Assembly (NCBI GenBank): GCA_018664365.1
Contig: JABJOK010000091.1
Coordinates: 1-7,247, forward strand
DNA length: 7,247 bases
Reading direction: 5' to 3'
Source: Candidatus Peregrinibacteria bacterium
GTDB lineage: Bacteria > Patescibacteriota > Gracilibacteria > UBA1369 > LOWO2-01-FULL-3
Under the pieces are notes generated by a model. It did no database searches. It saw nothing but the letters and a program-made list of their open reading frames with translations, and had not been told where the DNA came from. Positions 1 through 5,952 of the stretch are shown here, piece by piece. Numbering within the stretch: the first letter of the stretch is position 1; each line of letters opens with the position of its first letter. A program made the translations under genes and the position numbers.

Positions 1-691
1 CTGAGGTCCTGTCTTCGGTGAGAATATATGGTTCTATCTGTCCTCCAATATACTTAATAATTGCATTTTGCATCTCCCTAAGCATTTTTCCAAATTCATC
101 CATGTGCATCTTGCTCATATCCTCTACTAAAATCACCGCATTTACTGTCTTCTCTGTAAATTTTGTTCTTTCACACTCTTTGTGATTCCAGTATCTGCAT
201 GTAATCCCTCCATTATCTTTGTATGCAACTTCTCCTTCTTTTGCCTCTTCTACATTAATCGATCCTATAGGTCTAAATGCATCCCCTTCCTCTGTGTATG
301 TCAAATTAAGGTCTCCACATAACCAATCTAGATCCTCTCCTCCAATTGGGAGCATGAATTTAAGCGAAAAGTAATTATATAGATCTACTAATGTATTTAT
401 GTGTGGAATTTCCTTCCCTTGGCCCACTCTTTTTAATAAGGCCGCTATAGAAGGTGGATATTTGTTTGGATTAATTCCAAATTTTCCATAAGTCTCTTTC
501 CATGCTTTTACTTTTGGTTCTTCGTTAAAGTCATATTTTGAGAATTGTTTGCCTCTTTGAGCGGCTGCTCCTCTTAATAATCCTTCTACGTTAGAGTTGC
601 GTCTTGTGTTGTCTATCCCCTTTATAATGATCGCTCCGATTTTTAGATCGGGATATGTTTCAAAGATTTTTGGATCGATATTGAAGTTCAT
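1..691 (-). CDS. Stand-alone B3/B4 (PheRS-beta editing-like) domain protein, 3' end outside window
   Basis: Read from the ATG at 691-689, the minus strand stays open for 230 codons to the window edge. The protein begins MNFNIDPKIFETYPDLKIG and matches the pattern of free-standing B3_4 domain proteins: a GIDN segment near residue 25, a VKAWKETYGKFGINPNKYPP block around residues 62-80, PHINTLVDLYNYFSLKFMLP around residues 97-116, then GGEDLDW. In phenylalanyl-tRNA synthetase beta chains this domain hydrolyses wrongly charged Tyr-tRNA(Phe). Stand-alone versions of roughly 220-240 residues are known and are presumed to bind or edit tRNA, but the substrate of this one cannot be told from sequence. 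The reading stops after a segment (IGGQIEPYILTEDRTS) that normally lies close to the C-terminus, so only a few codons are probably missing. No clear Shine-Dalgarno precedes the start; an AAGG lies only one base from the ATG. It is divergent from the CorC-like gene. Confidence 0.85.
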   Translation of the reverse strand, partial: MNFNIDPKIFETYPDLKIGAIIIKGIDNTRRNSNVEGLLRGAAAQRGKQFSKYDFNEEPKVKAWKETYGKFGINPNKYPPSIAALLKRVGQGKEIPHINTLVDLYNYFSLKFMLPIGGEDLDWLCGDLNLTYTEEGDAFRPIGSINVEEAKEGEVAYKDNGGITCRYWNHKECERTKFTEKTVNAVILVEDMSKMHMDEFGKMLREMQNAIIKYIGGQIEPYILTEDRTS

Positions 692-788
692 ACCTTATTA
701 TTATGTCTTCCAGGGAGGCATTTTAGTTTAAATGTGTTTTAAATCCTAGTGAATTTGTGTAATATTTATTAAGTCAATTCATTAATAT
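692..788. promoter_or_regulatory. Divergent intergenic region, presumed promoters both ways
   Basis: These 97 AT-rich bases separate the divergent B3/B4 gene and the CorC-like gene and must hold both promoters. The elements are weak. On the plus strand TAATAT at 760-765 is a possible -10 without a convincing -35. On the minus strand there is a TAAAAT-like -10 about 30 bases before the start, and a TTGACT box further upstream without a matched -10. No terminator, palindrome or RNA element was found. Confidence 0.35.
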
Positions 789-2045
789 ATGTATTCTCAG
801 CTCTCAATCCTTCTCGGACTAGTAGTATTATCAGCAATTTTTTCAGGTAGTGAAACTGCACTGGTTTCTTTGACCGACTCAAAGGTTAGTGATTTGGCTG
901 CTAGGAAGGCTCGTAACGGGAAGTTGCTAAAAAAACTAAAGAGTAATCCCCATAAATTACTCATTACAATTTTGATTGGGAATAATATTGTTAATATCTT
1001 TGCCAGTGCTTATGCAGCACTTATTTTCACTGAAATGTTTGGATCGAGTGGAGTTGGAATCGCAACTGGGGTGATGACATTCTTTATTCTTGTCTTTGGG
1101 GAGATCACTCCTAAATCTTTTGCACATCAGCATGCAGTGGGATGCGCGCAGTTTATGGCTAAACCTATATATGTTTTAGAGATTATTCTTTTCCCATTTA
1201 TTTGGATTTTTGAAAAAATTGTGAAGTTGGTGAATAGCTTTTTTGGTAGTGGTTCCCAGGTAACTGTAACAGAAGGAGAAATTGTAGCGATGCTTAAAAT
1301 TGGAGCAAAAGAAGGTGCTATTGAGAAGCAAGAAAGAGAGCTAATTGAAAATGTATTAGAGTTTAATGATATTGAGGTTGAAGATGTAATGACTCCAAGA
1401 GTAGTTGTTGAGTATCTTGATCACGAAATGACCATTCAGGAGGCTGTTGATTTTGCCATTAAGCATTCTCATTCCCGACTTCCAGTTTGCAACAAAGATC
1501 TAGATCATATTGTAGGAATTATTTCTATTAAAGACTTGCTCAAGCACTTTGACGCACATCACGCTAGTAGGAAGCTTAAAAGCCTTGAGCTCAACAAACC
1601 TATTGAAGTTCCATTTTCTAAGAAGATCAATAAGCTGTTTAGAGAGTTTCAGAGACAGCATGTTCACATTGCAGTAGTAATTGATGAACATGGTGGAACT
1701 GCGGGACTAGTGACCATGGAGGATCTTCTTGAAGAAATTGTGGGAGAAATTGTTGATGAATTTGATATTGCTGAAAAGCCTATAGAAATAGTTGATGCGC
1801 GTACTATTATGGTTAATGGACAAACTCATATTGAGGATATTTCGGACTTCTTCAGAGTTAAAATTGGAGACAATAATGATCACGATACTGTTAATTCCTT
1901 TATAGTTGATCACCTTCATAGATTTCCTCGTGAAGGGGAGGTTGTAAAATTCCCATCTGTTAATTTCACAGTGGAAAAAATGCAGAAAAACGTTATAAAG
2001 CAGGCGAAAGTACGCAAAAAAACCGTGAGAACGACTAGAAGGTAA
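789..2045 (+). CDS. CNNM/CorC (HlyC/CorC) family membrane protein with CBS pair
   Basis: This 418-residue protein has the full CorC/CNNM layout. A DUF21 membrane domain covers about residues 1-150, with hydrophobic segments near 4-24, 57-81, 88-105 and 122-145. It contains the conserved SGSETA (19-24), GNN (64-66) and GEITPK (104-109) motifs. An acidic helical linker (VTEGE to IENVLEF) leads to a CBS pair: the first opens with MTPR at 201-204, and the second contains DEHGGTAGLVTMEDLLEEIVGEI from 299. A CorC_HlyC C-terminal domain covers about 332-413. Members of the family act at the cytoplasmic membrane in Mg2+ (sometimes Na+ or Co2+) transport or resistance, with the CBS pair sensing nucleotide. 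The old label 'hemolysin' is not supported. The start is fixed by an in-frame TAA at 783-785, only one codon before the ATG, and no Shine-Dalgarno is visible. It ends in a basic tail (KVRKKTVRTTRR). Substrate ion is not determinable. Confidence 0.95.
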   Translation: MYSQLSILLGLVVLSAIFSGSETALVSLTDSKVSDLAARKARNGKLLKKLKSNPHKLLITILIGNNIVNIFASAYAALIFTEMFGSSGVGIATGVMTFFILVFGEITPKSFAHQHAVGCAQFMAKPIYVLEIILFPFIWIFEKIVKLVNSFFGSGSQVTVTEGEIVAMLKIGAKEGAIEKQERELIENVLEFNDIEVEDVMTPRVVVEYLDHEMTIQEAVDFAIKHSHSRLPVCNKDLDHIVGIISIKDLLKHFDAHHASRKLKSLELNKPIEVPFSKKINKLFREFQRQHVHIAVVIDEHGGTAGLVTMEDLLEEIVGEIVDEFDIAEKPIEIVDARTIMVNGQTHIEDISDFFRVKIGDNNDHDTVNSFIVDHLHRFPREGEVVKFPSVNFTVEKMQKNVIKQAKVRKKTVRTTRR

Positions 2046-2059
2046 CTTTTTGAGGGTTT

Positions 2060-2103
2060 TGTCAATGATCTTTTAGGTAATATCCTGGTTCCGCTCATTG
2101 ATA
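2060..2103. repeat. Inverted repeat overlapping the -35 box of the next promoter
   Basis: TCAATGA at 2062-2068 is the reverse complement of TCATTGA at 2095-2101. The pairing extends outward by a G-T and a T-A pair to 2060 and 2103. The 26-base loop is too long for a compact hairpin, and no T-run follows directly, so it is not a good terminator. Its right arm covers the -35 box (2098-2103), which would suit an operator, but chance is possible. Confidence 0.3.
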
Positions 2104-2126
2104 AGTAAGCCGTTTTTTGGTATAAT
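2098..2126 (+). promoter_or_regulatory. Strong sigma-70-type promoter with extended -10 for the acidic surface protein gene
   Basis: The -35 box TTGATA (2098-2103, five of six consensus bases) is separated by exactly 17 bases from a perfect TATAAT (2121-2126). A TGG triplet directly before it (2118-2120) forms an extended -10. Transcription would start near 2133, giving an A-rich leader of about 30 bases without a Shine-Dalgarno. This is the best promoter in the window. Confidence 0.85.
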
Positions 2127-2162
2127 GATATGAAAAAATAAAAATAAATAACAAAAATCAAT

Positions 2163-3653
2163 ATGAAAAAAACACTGTCAAAGATATTGTCGCTAGTGGG
2201 AATTGCTTCTCTGTTAGCGCTCAATTCCGTCACTGCTTTCGCAGCTGACTCTGAAGCTCCAACTGCTGTTCCTAATTTTGCTGGAACCGCGTTAGACTCT
2301 GCCGTTAAGCTCACATGGGATGCTTCTACGGACGATACTGGAGTAGAGGGCTACCAAGTCCATTATGGATTAACTCCTGTTACAAAGACTGGAGAGGTCT
2401 ATGACAACGTCATCGATGCTGGTGATGTTTTGGAGTATACGGTAGGCGGTCTTGAGAACGGTACAACCTACTATTTCTCAGCTATTGCATATGATGCTGC
2501 AGCAAATGAAAGTGCACAGTGGGCAGAAGAGTTCGAGATGGCTCCATCAGCAGATGGTGGTGATCTTGACGATGATGAAGCTCCACAAGTATCAGAGGCT
2601 GAAGCTTTGAATGAAGAAGAGGTTAAGATTGTATTCTCTGAAGAGGTAGTTATCCCTGAAGAAAATGCAGAATCTGCTTTTGATATTGAAAGTGATGAAA
2701 CTTTTGAACCTCTTGATGTACTAGGAGCAGAAATTGATGAAGATGATGAAACTGGAAAAACAGTTATTCTTACAACAGCAGTTCAAACTGAAGGTGAAGA
2801 ATATGTTCTTACTGCAGGAATTGATGTTGAAGATAAAGCTGGTAATCCTATTATAAGCGGAACATCAGATACAGCTGCTTTCACAGGTAGTAGTGATCCA
2901 AAGCCTGCTGAAGACGAAGTAGGTCCAGAAGTTACAAAAATTGATAGTGTTGATAACGAACATATTATTGTTCATTTTGATGAAGTTATTGTTCTTAATA
3001 TTGATCCTGCTGAAAACTTCAGTATTGCTGAAGAGGCAGATCCAACAGCTTTCTTACAAGTTCTTGGAGTTGAATTAACTGAAAATAGTGATGGTCTTGC
3101 AGATGCAGCCGCTATTGTGAAGACTTCCCCACAAGAGGTAAAAAACTATGTGGTTACAGTGATAGAACTTGAAGATGAATCTGGCAATGAAGTTAAAAGT
3201 GATATGAATAGTGGAATCTTTGCAGGTGTTGAATCAGAGGAAGATCCGGGTGAAGATCCAGGTGAAGATCCAGACGAAGAAACAACCGTTGAAGATGTTG
3301 CTAATCTAGTTGCAGAAGTAGTTATGGAAGCTGAGAAATATATTGTAAAACTTACTTGGGATGTTCCAACAGGAAACGTTGGATCTGTTATAGAGCAGAT
3401 TCTTTACCTAAGTGAGGATGAAGAAGAATATGACGAAAAAGCAAAGGTATCTCAGGATGCTGCTGAATATGATGTTGAAGGACTTGAATCTGGTGATTAC
3501 TGGCTAAAAGTTACTCAAATGGATACAGCAGGAAATGAGACAGAGGGAGAAATTGTAAAGGTAACTCTTTCTGAAACTGGACCTGGTGTAGCAGGATTAC
3601 TTCTTGTTTCACTTGGATTCGGACATATTGCTTCTCGAAGAAAAAGAAAATAG
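2163..3653 (+). CDS. Secreted, highly acidic multi-domain surface protein (FN3 and Ig-like) with C-terminal anchor
   Basis: The 496-residue product starts with a typical Sec signal peptide (MKKTLSKILS, hydrophobic core, likely cut after the AFA ending at residue 27). A fibronectin type III-like domain spans about 31-129 (VKLTWDAS, GLENGTTYYFSAIAYD). Two repeats resembling SbsA-type Ig-like domains follow, at about 138-245 and 252-356; both have a 'V-x-I-V-x-F-x-E-x-V' strand and a D-x-(A/S)-GN turn. Next come an EDPG-rich linker (359-375) and a second FN3-like domain (about 378-468). The C-terminus reads LSETG at 469-473, a hydrophobic stretch of about 16 residues, then RRKRK: the three-part shape of a sorting or anchor signal. 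Residues 28-491 have about 115 Asp/Glu, some 16 Lys, no Arg and no Cys. An in-frame stop at 2145 and no alternative ATG fix the start. Likely role is structural or adhesive at the cell surface; specific function unknown. Expression as a single-gene unit is suggested by the promoter at 2098 and the terminator at 3685. Confidence 0.88.
   Translation: MKKTLSKILSLVGIASLLALNSVTAFAADSEAPTAVPNFAGTALDSAVKLTWDASTDDTGVEGYQVHYGLTPVTKTGEVYDNVIDAGDVLEYTVGGLENGTTYYFSAIAYDAAANESAQWAEEFEMAPSADGGDLDDDEAPQVSEAEALNEEEVKIVFSEEVVIPEENAESAFDIESDETFEPLDVLGAEIDEDDETGKTVILTTAVQTEGEEYVLTAGIDVEDKAGNPIISGTSDTAAFTGSSDPKPAEDEVGPEVTKIDSVDNEHIIVHFDEVIVLNIDPAENFSIAEEADPTAFLQVLGVELTENSDGLADAAAIVKTSPQEVKNYVVTVIELEDESGNEVKSDMNSGIFAGVESEEDPGEDPGEDPDEETTVEDVANLVAEVVMEAEKYIVKLTWDVPTGNVGSVIEQILYLSEDEEEYDEKAKVSQDAAEYDVEGLESGDYWLKVTQMDTAGNETEGEIVKVTLSETGPGVAGLLLVSLGFGHIASRRKRK
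3240..3275 (+). repeat. Three 12-bp coding tandem repeats (Glu-Asp-Pro-Gly linker)
   Basis: Units at 3240-3251, 3252-3263 and 3264-3275 share GAAGATCC plus a purine; the first two end in GGT and the third in GAC. They encode EDPG, EDPG, EDPD at residues 360-371, a flexible acidic linker between the second Ig-like and second FN3-like domains. Near-identical codons point to recent slippage-type duplication, so repeat number may vary between strains. Confidence 0.8.
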
Positions 3654-3684
3654 TAAAAGATTTTAGAAAAATTTAATAAATGAA

Positions 3685-3720
3685 GGGGATGATGGCGATA
3701 TGCCATCATCCTCCTTTTTT
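3685..3720 (+). terminator. Intrinsic terminator after the surface protein gene, overlapping the next start codon
   Basis: Bases 3685-3696 pair with 3702-3713 in a 12-bp stem (one G-U pair, at 3686/3712) closed by the five-base loop GATAT. One C and then six T (3715-3720) follow. This is a textbook Rho-independent terminator, 31 bases after the stop codon of the surface protein gene. The ATG at 3700-3702 lies in the loop and at the loop-closing pair, and the only Shine-Dalgarno-like run (AAGGGG, 3683-3688) lies mostly in the 5' arm. It could therefore also control translation of the hydrolase gene. Confidence 0.85.
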
Positions 3721-4530
3721 AAATATCTAGGTTTAATTACTGTCTTTGCCACTGCTGCGCTTATTCTTCTATGGAAAGAATTACCTGATGAACAATTGCA
3801 TGTTTTCTTTCTGAATGTTGGGCAGGGGGATTCAACGTTTATTGTTACACCTGAAAATCATCAGATCCTGATTGATGGTGGCCCTAAGAACAATGTATTA
3901 ACTGAGTTAGATGCAGTTATCCCTTATTATGATCAAACCATTGATATGCTTATCCTAACTCATCCTGATGCAGATCATGTTGATGGATTTGCAGAGGTGG
4001 TTAAAAGATATCAGGTGGAAAATATTCTACTTACTGCAATTGAAAACTCGAATCCTGCATATCAAGAATTGCTCAAAGAAATATATAATCAGGACATAAA
4101 CATAATTATTGCGCAGTCAGGTATAGACTTTAAGCTTGGAGAAGTTGTGATTGATGTTCTTCATCCGATTGAATCTATTGAAGGAGCGCACTTTGAGACA
4201 CCTAATGATTCCTCAATTGTTTTAAAGCTTTTCTATAAAGGAAATAGAATACTGCTTACTGGTGATATTGAAAAAGAAGGAGAAGTAGAATTAATCGGAG
4301 GCAACTCTGATATAGAAGCAGATGTTCTTAAGGTTGCTCATCATGGAAGCAAGACGTCTTCTACAATAGAGTTCCTGAAGCTGGTGTCACCAAGTTATGC
4401 AATTATACAGTCAGAAAAGGACAATAAATTTGGTCATCCAAATGTTGAGACACTTGATGCTCTAATAAAAGTAGGTGTGCAAAAAATATTCCGAAATGAT
4501 CAATTGGGCAGAATTGAATTTGTTTTTTAG
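3700..4530 (+). CDS. Membrane-anchored ComEC-like metallo-beta-lactamase-fold hydrolase
   Basis: The 276-residue protein resembles the C-terminal hydrolase domain of the DNA-uptake protein ComEC/Rec2 without its channel (Competence) domain. One N-terminal membrane helix (about 8-25) is followed by the domain start LHVFFLNVGQGDS (33-45) and IDGG (58-61). The metal-binding motif is HPDADHVDG (88-96), a form of HxHxDH with Asp at the second His position, as is usual in ComEC-like proteins. Further motifs are TPNDSS (167-172), LTGD (186-189), AHHGS (213-217) and FGHPN (244-248). All expected motifs are present, so it should be an active hydrolase facing outward, possibly a nuclease or phosphodiesterase; the substrate is unproven. 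The upstream frame is open only back to the TAG at 3664 and has no other ATG, GTG or TTG. The next downstream start-like codon (a TTG) falls after the membrane helix, so ATG 3700 is the best start although it sits in a terminator loop. Its stop codon overlaps that of convergent murA. Confidence 0.9.
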   Translation: MPSSSFFKYLGLITVFATAALILLWKELPDEQLHVFFLNVGQGDSTFIVTPENHQILIDGGPKNNVLTELDAVIPYYDQTIDMLILTHPDADHVDGFAEVVKRYQVENILLTAIENSNPAYQELLKEIYNQDINIIIAQSGIDFKLGEVVIDVLHPIESIEGAHFETPNDSSIVLKLFYKGNRILLTGDIEKEGEVELIGGNSDIEADVLKVAHHGSKTSSTIEFLKLVSPSYAIIQSEKDNKFGHPNVETLDALIKVGVQKIFRNDQLGRIEFVF

Positions 4531-5780
4531 GCTCGTTTTATTTCTGCGCCTAGTGATTCAAGTTTTCCCTGAAGGTCTTCATATCCTCTATCAATATAAT
4601 TGATATTTGATATCTCAGTTTCTCCAGTTGCTATAAGTGCTGCCACAACCATTGCTGCTCCTGCTCTTATATCCCAACTTGAAATAGGCATTCCATGAAG
4701 TTTTGTTGGACCAATTATTAATGCCTGATGTGGGTTTAAAAATTCTACGTGGGCACCCATTTTTTCTAATTCAAATAGGTAGTTGAGCCTTCCTTCGAAT
4801 AGAGTTTCAAATACTTTGCTAACTCCTCTTGTCTGAGTAAGTAGAACTGTGAATGGCGCTTGTAGGTCAGTTGGGAAACTCGGATATACAGCTGTTCTTA
4901 GAATCTTTACTGCTTTCTTTCCATTAGATGGGTGAACATGAATGCTGTTTTTACCAAGAGTAAATTTTGCTCCTATTTCATCTAGCTTTTGCCAAAGACT
5001 ATCTAGGTGATCTGGATTTATTCCCTTAATATTTACATCTCCTTTTGTTGCCACTGCTGCAATTGCGAATGTTCCTGCCTCAAGATAATCTCCTGTGATT
5101 CTATAAGTTGTTGGTTTAAGGGTTTTTACTCCCTTGATTTTCACTTCATTTGTTCCTATTCCAGATATTTTTGCGCCCATTGATTTCAGAAAATGACATA
5201 GGTCTTGTATGTGTGGCTCGTTTGCAGCAAGTCTTATCTCTGATTCTCCATCTGCAGTAGCTGCGGCCATAATCGCATTTTCAGTGGCAGTTACACTTAG
5301 CTCTGGAAGAATGATCTTCTTTCCCTTTAATTTAGTCGCTTTTATATGAAGTCCTTTTTTATCATCAATAACTTTGCATCCAAACTCCTTCAAAGCATAT
5401 GTATGTGCATGTACTGATCTTTTTCCAAGAACACATCCTCCAGGAAACGCCATCTTTACCTCTCCAAACCTTGGAAGAAGACTCCCTAAAACAAGAATAG
5501 ATGCTCTCATTTTATTCACATGAAGATCTGGTATTTTCATCTTCTTGAGATTGCTTGTGTCTAGAGTGAGTTGGTGATCACTGAATTCAGCAACTGCTCC
5601 CAGGGATTCTGCGATTGCAATCATAGAATGAATATCTGCAATGTCTGGTACGTTTTTTAGAGTTGTTTTTCCTTTTGCTAAAAGTGCAGCACATATGATT
5701 GGCAATGCAGCATTTTTTGACCCACTTACAGTCACTTCTCCGTTGAGGCTTTTACCTCCTTGTACAATAAATTTTGGCAT
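4527..5780 (-). CDS. murA: UDP-N-acetylglucosamine 1-carboxyvinyltransferase
   Basis: MurA transfers enolpyruvate from PEP to UDP-GlcNAc in the cytoplasm, the first committed step of peptidoglycan synthesis. The 417-residue length is normal (E. coli 419). Signature residues are present: SGSKNAALP with Lys22-Asn23, the active-site loop PGGCVLGKR with Cys116 and Arg121 (E. coli Cys115, Arg120), TDLQAP with Asp305, ETLFEGR (325-331), and DRGYE with Arg398 (E. coli Arg397). Because the loop Cys is kept, the enzyme would be expected to be fosfomycin-sensitive in principle, unlike forms with Asp at this site. Both halves of the inside-out alpha/beta barrel are covered without gaps. The ATG at 5780-5778 is fixed by an in-frame stop one codon further upstream (5786-5784), and no Shine-Dalgarno is seen. 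The gene stands alone, not in a mur/dcw cluster, and is divergent from the SLH protein gene. Confidence 0.97.
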   Translation of the reverse strand: MPKFIVQGGKSLNGEVTVSGSKNAALPIICAALLAKGKTTLKNVPDIADIHSMIAIAESLGAVAEFSDHQLTLDTSNLKKMKIPDLHVNKMRASILVLGSLLPRFGEVKMAFPGGCVLGKRSVHAHTYALKEFGCKVIDDKKGLHIKATKLKGKKIILPELSVTATENAIMAAATADGESEIRLAANEPHIQDLCHFLKSMGAKISGIGTNEVKIKGVKTLKPTTYRITGDYLEAGTFAIAAVATKGDVNIKGINPDHLDSLWQKLDEIGAKFTLGKNSIHVHPSNGKKAVKILRTAVYPSFPTDLQAPFTVLLTQTRGVSKVFETLFEGRLNYLFELEKMGAHVEFLNPHQALIIGPTKLHGMPISSWDIRAGAAMVVAALIATGETEISNINYIDRGYEDLQGKLESLGAEIKRA

Positions 5781-5801
5781 GGTTTAAGAACGGTTTTATT
5801 C

Positions 5802-5807
5802 ATTATA
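5802..5807 (-). promoter_or_regulatory. -10 element of the murA promoter
   Basis: Read on the minus strand this is a perfect TATAAT, 22 bases before the murA ATG. The -35 region at 17-base spacing (5825-5830, ATAGAA) is poor, so the promoter may depend on an activator. The transcript leader would be only about 15 bases. Confidence 0.55.
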
Positions 5808-5835
5808 GCTTAATTTTCCTGTTCTTCTATAGCTT
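5804..5835 (-). repeat. Direct repeat AAGCTATA across the murA promoter
   Basis: On the minus strand AAGCTATA occurs at 5811-5804, overlapping the -10 box, and again at 5835-5828 over the -35 region. The two copies are 24 bases apart, and a T two bases upstream of each is also shared. They could be paired regulator sites or a duplicated -10-like element; the match is short enough to be chance in such AT-rich DNA. Confidence 0.3.
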
Positions 5836-5892
5836 TACAACATATTACCCCCTCTTGTCTATTTTTATATAGTAATATTGCACTCTATGGAA

Positions 5893-5921
5893 TTGAACTA
5901 GGCGCTTATTTATGCTAAAAT
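5893..5921 (+). promoter_or_regulatory. Promoter with extended -10 for the SLH surface protein gene
   Basis: TTGAAC at 5893-5898 is followed after 17 bases by TAAAAT (5916-5921), with TGC at 5913-5915 forming an extended -10. Transcription would start near 5928, leaving an A-rich leader of about 25 bases (contains AAAAACAAAAAA) without a Shine-Dalgarno. The layout copies that of the promoter at 2098-2126. Confidence 0.65.
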
Positions 5922-5952
5922 ACTAAGATTCGCTCAAAAACAAAAAAGTGTA

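Noticed and set aside
789..2045. Hemolysin annotation for the CorC-like protein
   Set aside because: The domain set (DUF21, CBS pair, CorC_HlyC) is that of ion transport proteins; nothing indicates a pore-forming toxin.
2087..2118. Possible terminator of the CorC-like gene ending in a six-T run at 2113-2118
   Set aside because: Only a four-pair stem (GGTT with AGCC) can be drawn, and the T-run is the spacer of the downstream promoter.
2130..2141. Tiny ORF (Met-Lys-Lys-stop) just before the acidic surface protein gene
   Set aside because: It overlaps the predicted transcript start near 2133, so its ATG would probably not be on the mRNA; the A-rich sequence makes such ORFs by chance.
1500..2314. 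Open minus-strand frames opposite the CorC-like gene and the start of the surface protein gene
   Set aside because: They are antisense to well-supported genes, are low in complexity and show no recognisable domain.
3680..3730. 16-codon ORF starting at ATG 3680 through the terminator hairpin
   Set aside because: No ribosome-binding site, and its sequence is fully explained by the hairpin and the start of the hydrolase gene. Kept only as an alternative in the terminator finding.
4498..4532. Hairpin at the end of the hydrolase gene as a terminator
   Set aside because: Six AT-rich pairs and a gap before the T-run make it too weak to call.
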